This document shows positions 33,262-42,224 of a stretch of 64,000 bases of DNA, one piece after another. Position numbers and translations under genes: made by a program. Under the pieces are notes generated by a model that saw only the letters and a list, made by a program, of their open reading frames with translations, was not told where the DNA came from and did no database searches. How positions within the stretch are numbered: position 1 is the stretch's first letter; each line of letters opens with the position of its first letter. The DNA comes from Solirubrum puertoriconensis (GTDB taxonomy: Bacteria; Bacteroidota; Bacteroidia; Cytophagales; Hymenobacteraceae), in the NCBI RefSeq assembly GCF_001483135.1, contig NZ_LNAL01000006.1, positions 620,003 through 684,002 of the forward strand, read 5' to 3'.

Positions 33262-34242
33262 TTACTGCACCACCATGGTGCGCGAAACGGTTTGCCCCTC
33301 GGTAGTAAGTTGGTAGCGGTACAGGCCGCTGCGCAACGAGCCGCGGAATGGCACCGTGTAGGTACCGGCGGCGCGTTTCTCGTCGAGGAGCGTGGCTACT
33401 AGCCGGCCGGTTACATCAAGCACGGTTAGGCGTACCGGGGCGGCGCGCTGCAGCGTGAAGGTGATGTTGGTTTCGTTGCGGAAAGGGTTGGGGTAGCTGG
33501 GTTGCAGCGTAGCCTGTGCTGCCTCTGTGTTTTTGCGCGAGCTGGTAACAACTGACGTTACGACTGTTGGGTCGCTGTCGTCGGCAGCGGCGCTGGTACC
33601 TAGGGTGCCAACGGGGCCGCCTGCCACTTGGTTGGCTACGGTTTGGCCCGTTACGTTTTCGAATTTGTAGTAAGCCAGCAGCGTGGCGGGCGCAGTGGCT
33701 ACCCCGCTTTGCATATCGTTCAGGATTTGCCCGCTGCGGTCGTCCTTCCACACCATCACCTCGTCGATGTAGCCTTGCCAGCCCGTGTCGCCAGTATTGT
33801 GGCCAATGCCGAGGGTGTTTACGGTGGGCAGCGTCCAGGGAGCTTTCGTGGAGGTGCCTACTTGGGTGCCGTTCACGAATAAGGCGCCGTTGGTGCCGTC
33901 CCAGGTGTATGCTACGTGCGTCCAGGCGCGCATTGGCACGCGGCCACCCGAAACCACGTTGTACAACTCCAACTGGCCCTGGCTATTTATGCCAAACCAC
34001 GGGGTGTCGTCGCCGAATTCCATAATGGTAAACCGGCCGGTGCCACCCGAGTACGAGGTGCCGGTGTAGTACACCCATGCTTCCATGGTTACGGCGCCGT
34101 TGGGAGCCTGCAAGGGTACGGTTACTTTCGAAGATTTGCTGCTGGTAAAGCCCAAACAATGGCCGCCTTGTTGAGCGAATGCACCGAAGCTAAGGCCGCT
34201 ACCCAGCAGTATGCCGAGGGCGGTGCGGAGAACTGTTTTCAT
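33262..34242 (-). CDS. LamG-like jellyroll protein with T9SS sorting domain
   Basis: A 326-residue protein with a signal peptide (MKTVLRTALGILLGSGLSFG, ending AFAQ), a LamG/concanavalin-like domain (about 27-215: VTMEAWVYYTG, WTHVAYTWDGTNG, GWQGYIDEVMVW), and a C-terminal Por-type sorting domain (YPNPFRNETNITFTL, RLVATLLDEKRAAG, SGLYRYQL, ending MVVQ). It should be exported by T9SS and may bind sugars or proteins outside the cell. It is a paralogue of the gene at 34458 and is encoded right after it. Confidence 0.88.
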   Translation of the reverse strand: MKTVLRTALGILLGSGLSFGAFAQQGGHCLGFTSSKSSKVTVPLQAPNGAVTMEAWVYYTGTSYSGGTGRFTIMEFGDDTPWFGINSQGQLELYNVVSGGRVPMRAWTHVAYTWDGTNGALFVNGTQVGTSTKAPWTLPTVNTLGIGHNTGDTGWQGYIDEVMVWKDDRSGQILNDMQSGVATAPATLLAYYKFENVTGQTVANQVAGGPVGTLGTSAAADDSDPTVVTSVVTSSRKNTEAAQATLQPSYPNPFRNETNITFTLQRAAPVRLTVLDVTGRLVATLLDEKRAAGTYTVPFRGSLRSGLYRYQLTTEGQTVSRTMVVQ

Positions 34243-34410
34243 AGTGGTGGAGAGCTGTATTAAGAAATGACTGATGATACTGAACTCCACAGAATAAAGT
34301 TTAATGTTGTCTTATAATAATATAAAGCCTCGTTGTACAATCCCTCGTTTGCAGCACGAAATCCACTCACTATTTTCTGAAAAGTACCATACCTATCAAA
34401 AAAGGATAAA

Positions 34411-34432
34411 CCCCGACCATTGCTGGCCGGGG
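34411..34432 (-). terminator. Terminator after the 34458 gene
   Basis: On the minus strand, 9-bp arms with one mismatch (34432-34424 and 34419-34411) and loop gcaa are followed by a T-rich stretch. Confidence 0.7.
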
Positions 34433-34457
34433 CTTACCCAGTACGGAGAAAAGGTGT

Positions 34458-35441
34458 TTACTGAACTACCATGCGCTGCGTGTGGCGCTGCCCATCAAAG
34501 GTTAACTGGCACATATACACCCCCGCCGATAAGTTGCCAAGTGGTAGCTGCGCGGTATGGCTGCCTGCGGGTTTTACTTCATCAAGAAGGGTAGCTACTT
34601 CTTTGCCCGTAGCATCGAGCACCGATAAGCGCACGTGCCCACTGCGGGTAAGAGAAAAAGGGACGGAACCTTGCCCCACTACGGGGTTGGGGAAAGTGGG
34701 CTGCAGCTTACCTAGGGCCACTTCGGAGCGCGGCCGGGTGCTGTTTACCACCGCCGAGGTGAAGATGGGGTCGTTCGGTTCGGGAGCGTTGGTGCTGCCC
34801 AATACCCCGTGGGGGCCCAACGTGGCTTGGCTCATAGCCGCCTGCCCCGTGCTTTCATCAAACTTAAAGTAGGCCAGCAGGGCCGGGCTACTGGTGTTGT
34901 TGCCGTTTTGCCGGTCGCTCTGGATTTGGGCGGGCGTGCGGGCCACGTTCCATATCATCACTTCATCCAAGTAGCCTTGCCAGCCCGTGTCGCTCGAGTG
35001 GTATCCTATGCCCATGGTGGTGCCGGTAGTGGGCGGCGCAGTGGTGGAGAATTTTACCTCGTTGCCATCAATATAGAGGCGGCTGGTGGTACCGTCCCAG
35101 GTGTAGGCCACGTGCGTCCAGGTGCGTACGGGTACGGTGCCGCCGATTACGGTATTGTACACCTGCAGCTCGCCCGTCTGATTCACGCCAAACCACGGCG
35201 CATCGTTGCCGAACTCCATAATGGTGTTGAAGATACCGCCGTTGACAAAGGCAGTGCCGCTGTAGTACACCCACGCTTCCAGGGTAAACGGGCCCGCAGG
35301 CGCATTCAGGTTCACGGATACTTTGTCTGATTCGGCGCTGGTTAGGCCCAGAAAGTTGCCGCCGCGCTGGGCCTGGCTGCTCAGGCTGAGGCCAGTACCT
35401 AGGACGGTAAGCACACAAGCTTTGCGGATAAACTGCTTCAT
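34458..35441 (-). CDS. LamG-like jellyroll protein with T9SS sorting domain (paralogue)
   Basis: A 327-residue protein with the same plan as its neighbour: signal peptide MKQFIRKACVLTVLGTGLSL, LamG-like domain (FTLEAWVYYSGTAF, RTWTHVAYTWDGTTS, GWQGYLDEVMIWN), and a type A sorting domain (TFPNPVVGQGSVPFSL, KEVATLLDEVKPAG, SAGVYMCQL, ending RMVVQ). The two share most core motifs and are a tandem duplication. A terminator lies between them, so each may be regulated alone. Confidence 0.88.
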   Translation of the reverse strand: MKQFIRKACVLTVLGTGLSLSSQAQRGGNFLGLTSAESDKVSVNLNAPAGPFTLEAWVYYSGTAFVNGGIFNTIMEFGNDAPWFGVNQTGELQVYNTVIGGTVPVRTWTHVAYTWDGTTSRLYIDGNEVKFSTTAPPTTGTTMGIGYHSSDTGWQGYLDEVMIWNVARTPAQIQSDRQNGNNTSSPALLAYFKFDESTGQAAMSQATLGPHGVLGSTNAPEPNDPIFTSAVVNSTRPRSEVALGKLQPTFPNPVVGQGSVPFSLTRSGHVRLSVLDATGKEVATLLDEVKPAGSHTAQLPLGNLSAGVYMCQLTFDGQRHTQRMVVQ

Positions 35442-35600
35442 GGAGTAGGTTGAAATAGGTTGGTCGAATTAGTCGGGATGTGGGGCCGCGCTTGCCCTAT
35501 ATAGAAGCTGTAAGTGCGGTTACCTAGGGCCAAAGCACGGGGATAGTCGCCTGCTCGTCAATAACATAATTGTGTGGTAGGGCGCTTGCCGGGCACAAAA

Positions 35601-35630
35601 AAGCCCCGGCTACCTAGGCAGCCGGGGCTT
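35601..35630. terminator. Terminator with CCTAGG in the loop
   Basis: 11-bp arms aagccccggct (35601-35611) and agccggggctt (35620-35630) around loop acctaggc, downstream of hppD on the minus strand. Confidence 0.85.
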
Positions 35631-35653
35631 GTTGCGTGGGCAAAATGCCCTTA

Positions 35654-36787
35654 TTACAGGTTGCCGCGCAGGGCTTGTTCGCGCTCAATGGCTTCGAACA
35701 AGGCCTTGAAGTTGCCCTTGCCAAAGCTCTTGGCGCCTTTGCGCTGGATGATTTCGTAGAATACGGTGGGGCGGTCTTCTACCGGCTTCGTGAAGATTTG
35801 CAGCAGGTAACCTTCGTCGTCGCGGTCGACGAGCAAGTTCAGCTCTTTGATGGACTGCAGGTCTTCGTCGATGTGGCCCACGCGCTCAAGCAGGTCGTCG
35901 TAATAGGTGTCGGGTACCGTCAGGAACTCCACGCCGCGGCGGCGCAACTCCGTTACGGTGGTCCGGATGTCGTGCGTAATCAGCGCCATGTGCTGCACGC
36001 CGGCATCGTGGTAGAAATCGAGGTATTCCTCAATCTGCGACTTTTTCTTGCCTTCGGCGGGCTCGTTGATGGGGAACTTCACGAAGCCGTTGCCATTCGA
36101 CACCACCTTCGACATCAGCGCCGAGTACTCCGTCGAAATGTCGTCGTCGTCGAAGGTGATGAGCAGTTTAAAGCCCATCACGTCCTCGTAAAACTTCACC
36201 CACTGGTTCATCTGGCCCCAGCCCACGTTGCCCACGCAGTGGTCGACGTACTGCAGCCCCACCGGGTTGCCCTGCGGAACGTTGCTCTTGCGGGCTACAA
36301 AACCAGGCAGGAAGGGCCCGTTGTACTTGGAGCGCTCCACGAAGGTGTGAATGGTTTCGCCGTAGGTGTAAATGCCCGCTAGCGTAACCTCGCCGTTAGC
36401 ATCGGAAATGGTGTACGGCTCGAAGGCCGGCTTGGCGCCGCGCTTGGTGGTTTCCTCGAATGACTTGCGCGCGTCGTCAACCCACAAGGCCATTACCTTC
36501 ACGCCGTCGCCGTGCTTGGCTACGTGCTGGGTAATGTCGGAGTCGGGGAGCAGCGAAGTGGTAAGCACCAGCCGGATTTTATTTTGCTGCAGCACGTACG
36601 AAGCACGGTCGCGTACGCCCGTTTCGGGGCCGGCATAAGCTACCAGCTCAAACCCAAACGCCGCCTGATAGAAATAGGCCGACTGCTTGGCGTTACCGAC
36701 GTAAAACTCAATGTAATCGGTGCCGTTTAGAGGTAGGAAATCAGCGGTAGCGGGAGTGGCCGCGGCGGCCGGTGTCATCGTTTCCAT
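35654..36787 (-). CDS. hppD: 4-Hydroxyphenylpyruvate dioxygenase
   Basis: A 377-residue VOC-fold dioxygenase with two glyoxalase-like halves. Iron ligands H183 (in VDHCVGNV), H266 (in GVQHMALITHD) and E345 (in FYEIIQRKG) are present, with the C-terminal GNFKALFEAIEREQALRG typical of HPPD. It converts 4-hydroxyphenylpyruvate to homogentisate in tyrosine catabolism. No homogentisate 1,2-dioxygenase is in the window. Divergent from the next gene across a 157-bp AT-moderate region. Confidence 0.95.
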   Translation of the reverse strand: METMTPAAAATPATADFLPLNGTDYIEFYVGNAKQSAYFYQAAFGFELVAYAGPETGVRDRASYVLQQNKIRLVLTTSLLPDSDITQHVAKHGDGVKVMALWVDDARKSFEETTKRGAKPAFEPYTISDANGEVTLAGIYTYGETIHTFVERSKYNGPFLPGFVARKSNVPQGNPVGLQYVDHCVGNVGWGQMNQWVKFYEDVMGFKLLITFDDDDISTEYSALMSKVVSNGNGFVKFPINEPAEGKKKSQIEEYLDFYHDAGVQHMALITHDIRTTVTELRRRGVEFLTVPDTYYDDLLERVGHIDEDLQSIKELNLLVDRDDEGYLLQIFTKPVEDRPTVFYEIIQRKGAKSFGKGNFKALFEAIEREQALRGNL

Positions 36788-36944
36788 ACGCAGGAGCGGG
36801 GGGTCGGGTGGTAAAACGGGTGTCGGGAATACTTTCGTAAAAATACTGTTTCAGGGTAATTTGTGCCCGACGGCTCCGTTTTCTTGAATCTTTCACAAAT
36901 TTGCCAATGCAGCCGCGCACCAGCGCCGCCGTCATTTTTCGACT

Positions 36945-37322
36945 ATGGATACCAACGCCCTCAATAAAGCCCTCGCGGCTCTGCTGAAGAAAAAGCACGA
37001 ATTGCACCAACTCGCTTACAGCGACGCCCGCTACGACGACGTAGAGGAAGAACTGCACGACCTCGAAGACGACTTCAACGAGGAATACGGCGAATTCCTG
37101 GAAGCCGCGCTGGAAAAAGTACACGGCGAGCTGGGCTCCGATACCGATGTGTTGTTGCCCACTGCCTACTTGCCCAACGGCCCCGAGCCCACCGCCGAAG
37201 ACGGCGTCTGGATCGACTCGGAGAAGTACCCCGGCAAGGTACGCTTGGTGCTGCTGCCCAGCCCCACGCGCCTGGTGCTCAACACCAGCAAAGGCCAGCA
37301 GCACGAGCTCTGGAAAGCTTAG
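36945..37322 (+). CDS. Conserved-looking acidic coiled-coil protein, unknown
   Basis: A 125-residue cytoplasmic protein: a highly charged N-terminal helix (MDTNALNKALAALLKKKHEL to EEELHDLEDDFNEEYGEFLE), then a beta-like domain (GVWIDSEKYPGKVRLVLLPS, TRLVLNTSKGQQHELW). No family is named. Divergent from hppD; a terminator follows at 37347-37380. Confidence 0.8.
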   Translation: MDTNALNKALAALLKKKHELHQLAYSDARYDDVEEELHDLEDDFNEEYGEFLEAALEKVHGELGSDTDVLLPTAYLPNGPEPTAEDGVWIDSEKYPGKVRLVLLPSPTRLVLNTSKGQQHELWKA

Positions 37323-37346
37323 TTAATCAGTTGTTAGGTAATGGTT

Positions 37347-37380
37347 GCCAGTTGTCCGCCGCGTATGGCGGATAACTGGC
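37347..37380 (+). terminator. Terminator hairpin with T tract
   Basis: 14-bp arms 37347-37360 and 37367-37380 with one G-T pair, followed by ttctgttttt. Confidence 0.85.
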
Positions 37381-37437
37381 TTCTGTTTTTTACCCCGCAC
37401 AGGTAGCCGACGTCGCCAACGCCAAAAACCAACTTAC

Positions 37438-37788
37438 ATGCTCTACCGCGTAGCCGAGCTAGCCGATTGGCAGCAGGCCCAGCAAACGGGCTTTTTCGCC
37501 AGCGCCGATTTGCAGGCCGAAGGGTTCATTCATACCTCCGAGCTGCACCAGCTCTTGGAAACAGCCAACCGTTACTACCTAGGGCGCACCGATGTGGTGC
37601 TGCTCGAGCTCGACGAAGCGGCCCTAGGTGCTGCTGGGGTGGTGGTAAAGCGGGAGTGGGCCGAAAGCCGCGGGCAGTACTTTGCACACGTGTTTGGGCC
37701 CATACCATTGGCGGCCGTTGTGCGGATCATTGTTATGCAGCCTGACCCCGATGGCCAGTTCCGGATGCCAACTCCGCTGCAGGGTTAA
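37438..37788 (+). CDS. DUF952 family protein
   Basis: A 116-residue protein of the DUF952 family. It starts at MLYRVAELADWQQAQQTGFF, with the core EGFIHTSELHQLLETANRYY, and continues DVVLLELDE and FAHVFGPIPLAAVV. The fold is ADP-ribosyltransferase-like by family. Function is unknown. The start was placed 31 codons inside the long ORF, after the terminator of the upstream gene. Confidence 0.85.
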   Translation: MLYRVAELADWQQAQQTGFFASADLQAEGFIHTSELHQLLETANRYYLGRTDVVLLELDEAALGAAGVVVKREWAESRGQYFAHVFGPIPLAAVVRIIVMQPDPDGQFRMPTPLQG

Positions 37789-38056
37789 TTTCGTGGCAAG
37801 TTGTTGAGGTACCCAGGGCCAAACGTTTACCAACTGGCTCCTGACGGCAGCAACTTGGCTATGTTGGAAAAAACGAAGAGATAACCCTGTTGAAATCAAG
37901 TATTTTAGGTTGTTATTTAACTATTCTGATGTAATCCAATGTTATATAACGATTAGTCGAGGCCAGGTAAACGCTGTGGCGTAATCTTGCCGCTGTGGAG
38001 CTTCGCTTGGCCTGTAGCGTGCCCGGCAGAGCCGCACACTGCTCTACCTCACGACT

Positions 38057-40501
38057 ATGATACACAACTTACTGAAGGCAAGTATCCTAGCTGGTGTTTT
38101 GCTTGGGTTGCCGGACATCGGCTACGGGCAAATCACCAACGCCCTTTGGCAAAAGGTACCCGCACCCGATGCGCTTCGGGCAACAACCCCGACCGGCCAG
38201 TGGTACACGCTCGATGCAACCCAACTTCGCTCGCGTTTAGCACAGGCTCCACCCGAAACACGGCCGCAAGAGGCCGTGCCGCTCGAGCTGCCGTACCCCG
38301 ATGGCACCCTGCACCGCTTTGCCATTACCCAAGTGCCCGTGATGGCGCCGGCGCTTGCTGCTCGTTACCCGCAGATACAGGCCTATGCGGGCCGCGGCAT
38401 CGATGAGCCGGCCGCTACGGTGCGACTGGAGTGGCTAGCTACCGGACTGCACGCGCAGGTTACCACCCCCCAAGGCGTGCTGGCCATCGGCACCGAAGCC
38501 CAGGCGCCTGGCCGCTACCAAAGCCGCCAGCAAACTCCTACTGATTTTAACTGCCAGGCCATTGAGCTTACCGGCAACGATGCCCGCCCCATGGGCGGTA
38601 CGCCCCCAACTGCGCCGGCTCCGTACGGAACGCAACTGCGTACGCTGCGCTTGGCACTGGCCGCCACCGGCGAATACGTGCAAAGCCTAGGCGGCGGCAG
38701 CGTTGCCGGTACCTTGGCCAGCATGGTCACGCTCGTCAACAGCATCAATGCGGTGTATGAGCGTGACTTATCGATGCGCTTGCAGTTGGTAGCCGATACC
38801 GATAAGCTCATCTACCTCGATGCCAACTCCGACCCCTACGACAACAGCAGCCCTTCGGCGCTGATGAATGCCAACGATGCGGTGGTGAATAATGCCCTAG
38901 GTGCGGGCACGTACGATATCGGGCACGTGCTGGGCTACCGCTCGGGTGGGTATTCCGGCGTGGCTTACGTGGGGGTAGTGTGCTCGTCCACGCGCCCGGC
39001 GGGAGGGTCGTCCACGGGCGCATCGGCCGCGCTGATGGCCACAGTTGTAACGCACGAAATCGGGCATCAGCTGGGCTCTGGCCATACCTTCAACGGCGAC
39101 AAAGGCAACTGTGCGGGTGGCAACCGCAGCGCAAACCTGGCTTACGAGCCTGGCGCTGGCAACACCATCATGTCGTACGATTCGCGTTGTGCCCCCGATA
39201 ACGTAGGTAGCGCCGTGCGGTACTTTCATGCCGGCAGCATCAGCGCCATATGGGGGCGGCTGCGCTGCGGCACCCTTTCGGCCAATGGCAACAGCGCGCC
39301 TAGCGTGAGCGTGCCGCCCAGCGGCTATGTCATCCCGAAGGGCACCCCGTTTACCCTGGAGGGCAGTGGCTCGGACCCCGACGGCGACGCCCTGGGGTAC
39401 TCGTGGGAGCAGCTAGACCTAGGCGAGCCCAGCGGCCTGGACGGCGCAGCTACCGATGCTTCGGGCCCACCGCTGTTCCGCAGCTACGCACCGCAGGCCA
39501 GTCCTGCGCGCACTTTCCCGAACATGGCGGCCGTGCTTTCGGGCAGCTCGTCGCTAGGCGAAATACTGCCGCTGGTGGCACGCACGCTCAACTTCCGACT
39601 CACCGCCCGCGACAATCGGGGCGGGGTAGCCGCCGCCAACACGGCCCTAACCGTAGCCGATGCCGGGCCATTCAGTGTAACAGCCCCGAATACGGCCCTG
39701 ACGCTGGCACCAGGTAGCACCTATACCCTCAGTTGGGACGTGCTGGGCACCGACCAGGCACCCGTAAACTGCACCAACGTGCAGGTGCTGTTTTCGGCCG
39801 ATGGGGGCACTACTTTCCCTACGGTACTGCTGGCCAGCACGCCCAACGATGGCAGCGCCGAAATTCAGCTGCCCCGGCTCAACACCACGAAAGGACGCTT
39901 GAAAATTCAGGCCGTTAACAATGTCTTTTTCGCTGTCAACAACGCCAACATTACGCTGGCTGGTACGCTACCGGTGGAGCTAACGGCTTTTCGGGCCGAA
40001 GCGCGGGGTGCCGTGGCGCACTTGTCGTGGACGACCGCGCTGGAGCGGAACAACCAAGGCTTTGCGGTGGAGGCTGCCCCCGACGGCATCAACTTCCGCC
40101 GGATAGCGTGGGTGCCGGGGCGGGGCAACAGCACCGTTACCACCTCGTACCATTACGCCGATAACGGCCTGAGCGGCTATGGCGCTACCACGGTGTACTA
40201 CCGCTTGCGCCAGATCGACCAAGACGGCACCGAAATCGTTTCGCCGGCCCAAATCGTGGTTATAACTCCCGATGCCACCTCTGGTTTGCAGCTCTGGCCT
40301 AACCCCGTGCATGAGCGCGTAACGGTATCTGGGCCCGCCCCCGGCCAACTTCTGTACTTGCTCGATCTTGCCGGGCGAGAAGTGCTGCGTACCACGCTGC
40401 CCGCTTCCGGAACCTTGGAGCTGCGCTTGCCCGCCGGCTTGCCACAGGGCGTTTACATGGTGCGCAACGGGGCAGCGTCGGGGCGGCTTATCGTTCAATA
40501 A
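38057..40501 (+). CDS. T9SS-secreted reprolysin-like zinc metalloprotease
   Basis: An 814-residue protein: signal peptide (MIHNLLKASILAGVLLGLPD), propeptide-like region (about 25-180), and an M12B-like metallopeptidase domain (about 195-410) with HEIGHQLGSGH (333-343) and Met-turn IMSYDSRC. A beta-sandwich region follows with PKGTPFTLEGSGSDPDGDAL (a PKD/cadherin-like motif), then another beta domain and a Por-type sorting domain (LWPNPVHERVTVSG, ending SGRLIVQ). It is expected to be secreted or surface-bound and to digest protein. A large terminator follows. Confidence 0.92.
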   Translation: MIHNLLKASILAGVLLGLPDIGYGQITNALWQKVPAPDALRATTPTGQWYTLDATQLRSRLAQAPPETRPQEAVPLELPYPDGTLHRFAITQVPVMAPALAARYPQIQAYAGRGIDEPAATVRLEWLATGLHAQVTTPQGVLAIGTEAQAPGRYQSRQQTPTDFNCQAIELTGNDARPMGGTPPTAPAPYGTQLRTLRLALAATGEYVQSLGGGSVAGTLASMVTLVNSINAVYERDLSMRLQLVADTDKLIYLDANSDPYDNSSPSALMNANDAVVNNALGAGTYDIGHVLGYRSGGYSGVAYVGVVCSSTRPAGGSSTGASAALMATVVTHEIGHQLGSGHTFNGDKGNCAGGNRSANLAYEPGAGNTIMSYDSRCAPDNVGSAVRYFHAGSISAIWGRLRCGTLSANGNSAPSVSVPPSGYVIPKGTPFTLEGSGSDPDGDALGYSWEQLDLGEPSGLDGAATDASGPPLFRSYAPQASPARTFPNMAAVLSGSSSLGEILPLVARTLNFRLTARDNRGGVAAANTALTVADAGPFSVTAPNTALTLAPGSTYTLSWDVLGTDQAPVNCTNVQVLFSADGGTTFPTVLLASTPNDGSAEIQLPRLNTTKGRLKIQAVNNVFFAVNNANITLAGTLPVELTAFRAEARGAVAHLSWTTALERNNQGFAVEAAPDGINFRRIAWVPGRGNSTVTTSYHYADNGLSGYGATTVYYRLRQIDQDGTEIVSPAQIVVITPDATSGLQLWPNPVHERVTVSGPAPGQLLYLLDLAGREVLRTTLPASGTLELRLPAGLPQGVYMVRNGAASGRLIVQ

Positions 40502-40537
40502 CCTGCTGCGTTCCTCGACGCTGCTAAAATTAGCATG

Positions 40538-40583
40538 TCAAGAAAAAGCCCGCCAGCAGTGCTGCTGGCGGGCTTTTTCTTGA
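40538..40583. terminator. Bidirectional terminator, 22-bp perfect stem
   Basis: The arms 40538-40559 and 40562-40583 are exact complements with a 2-nt loop, between convergent genes. Confidence 0.9.
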
Positions 40584-40656
40584 TGTGCTTCGGAGGACTA
40601 GTTACGCTACCAGGCGCCGGCCGCGTAACCGATGGCTGATTGGGGCAGCCAAACCG

Positions 40657-41238
40657 TTATTTAATGGCAATGGGCAGCTCCATGGTTTCCCAGCGCAGCA
40701 CCACGCCGGGGCTGGTTACGGTGTAAGTAAGGCGCTCCATCATGGCGGCTTTGCGGGGCGTCACGGTTACGCGCAGGGCGTCCTGGGCTTGGTCGTACTT
40801 AAAAGAGCCCCACTGATTGGCTGTTTTGTTGAAAATAGCCGTCCAGGCTTGCTCCGTTGGAATTACGAAGAATGCATACGTACCAGCGGGCAGCTGCTTG
40901 CCCTCTACGGTTACGGGCTTATCGAAGGTGATGGTGGTAGCCTCGTTGGCACCGGCACGCCACACTTGGTTGTAGGGTACCAGCTCGCCCCAGATTTTGC
41001 GGCCTTTTACCGCCGGGCTGCTGTACTTAACGGTGACGTTGGCATTGCCGGCTTTGCCGGTGGCGGTGGCCGCCGGGCTGGGCTTAGCCTGGGCCTGATC
41101 TTGGCTGGGAACTATGGCCCCAATCGGCTTAACCTTGGGCTCGGATTGGGTTTGTACCTGCGCTTGTGTGTGCAGAGCAGCCAGTGTGCCTAAGCCGAAG
41201 AGTACAGGAGCGAAGAATGGTCGGAGGGAGGTTCGCAT
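40657..41238 (-). CDS. DUF2911 secreted protein
   Basis: A 193-residue protein with signal peptide (MRTSLRPFFAPVLFGLGTLA, ending HTQA), a glutamine/proline linker, and a DUF2911 domain (VTVKYSSPAVKGRKIWGELV, YNQVWRAGANEATTITFDK, LPAGTYAFFVIPTEQAWTAI). The family is common in Bacteroidota, periplasmic or outer-surface, with no known function. Divergent from the broken lipoprotein gene at 41376. Confidence 0.88.
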   Translation of the reverse strand: MRTSLRPFFAPVLFGLGTLAALHTQAQVQTQSEPKVKPIGAIVPSQDQAQAKPSPAATATGKAGNANVTVKYSSPAVKGRKIWGELVPYNQVWRAGANEATTITFDKPVTVEGKQLPAGTYAFFVIPTEQAWTAIFNKTANQWGSFKYDQAQDALRVTVTPRKAAMMERLTYTVTSPGVVLRWETMELPIAIK

Positions 41239-41375
41239 AGCTTTTGGGTAAGAAGAAAGGTGAATTGGTAAACAGAAGCATGAGCAAGATAGAAGTTGCT
41301 TCAGTAGTATAGAATGGCACGAATATTTGTGCCAACGGAGCTACTTGGTTTCTGCCACTTTACCCAGTCAACCTT

Positions 41376-42224
41376 ATGCGCTTTGCTACTCCATTGCTAT
41401 TCCTAGGTACCTCTCTAAGCTTAGTAGGGTGCGTGCCGCAATACTATGTTTCTATTAAGCCCGCCGGCAGCGCTGCGCGTTGGGAAAACGGGCTGGAGCT
41501 GGTAGCCGCCCAAGTCGATAGCGTAGAGGCAGACATGGCCGTAGCTGCCATGGCCGGCAATTACCTGGAGTTCGACGTGACGGTGCGCAACCGCAGCTCG
41601 CGTGCCGTGTTGGTAGCGCCCGAGCAGTTTTACCTAGAGGCCAGCTTCCCGCCGAGTGCAAGTCCCAACACACCTGCTCCTACGGGTGCGGTGCGCGTTC
41701 CGGCTGTTAATCCCGAAGACGCCATTCTGAAGCTGCAGTAGGACGCGGCGTACCACGACAAGAAATCCACCGCTGTTTCGGCTATCGAAATTTTATCTGG
41801 CATCAACGAGGTGGCCCAGGACCTGAGCAGCCGCAAACGAAAGGAAACCGAAGCGCAGCGCAACGCCCGCAACACCGCCTACCAAGCCGAAATGAATGGC
41901 TACCAGCAGGAGCGCACCGACCACGCCGTGCGGGCTGCTGCCGTGCGCGATGAGCTGCGGGCCGCTGAAGAGGGAATGCTGCGCAAAACCACCCTCGGCC
42001 CGGGTTTTGCCCTCCGCGGCCGCGTACGCTTTCAGCGCTCCGCCGACGCGGCCGACCGCCTACGGGTGGTAGTGCCCGTAAGCGGCCGCCAATTGGCCGG
42101 CGAATTCACCCAATTCCGCTACCGCCCCAACGCTTCTCAGCCCGCCATGGCGCAGGCGGCACCTAGGGCGCTGCCGGCCGCTAGCCAACCAACTCAGCCA
42201 GCTCCAGCCACCGTTCGCCCTTAG
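41376..42224 (+). pseudogene. Lipoprotein gene interrupted by an in-frame TAG
   Basis: One reading frame runs from 41376 to 42224 but contains a TAG at 41739-41741 (codon 122). Before it: a lipoprotein signal (MRFATPLLFLGTSLSLVG then Cys19) and a beta-rich part ending EDAILKLQ. After it: DAAYHDKKSTAVSAIEILSG and a helical charged region, then beta sequence and a Pro/Ala tail, all in the same frame. This is a single-base nonsense change or sequence error. Upstream part alone would be a 121-residue lipoprotein. The 3' end overlaps the convergent ABC-F gene by 44 bp. Family not recognised. Confidence 0.72.

Noticed and set aside
35636-36382. 248-residue plus-strand ORF
   Set aside because: Antisense to the hppD gene, which has intact iron ligands.
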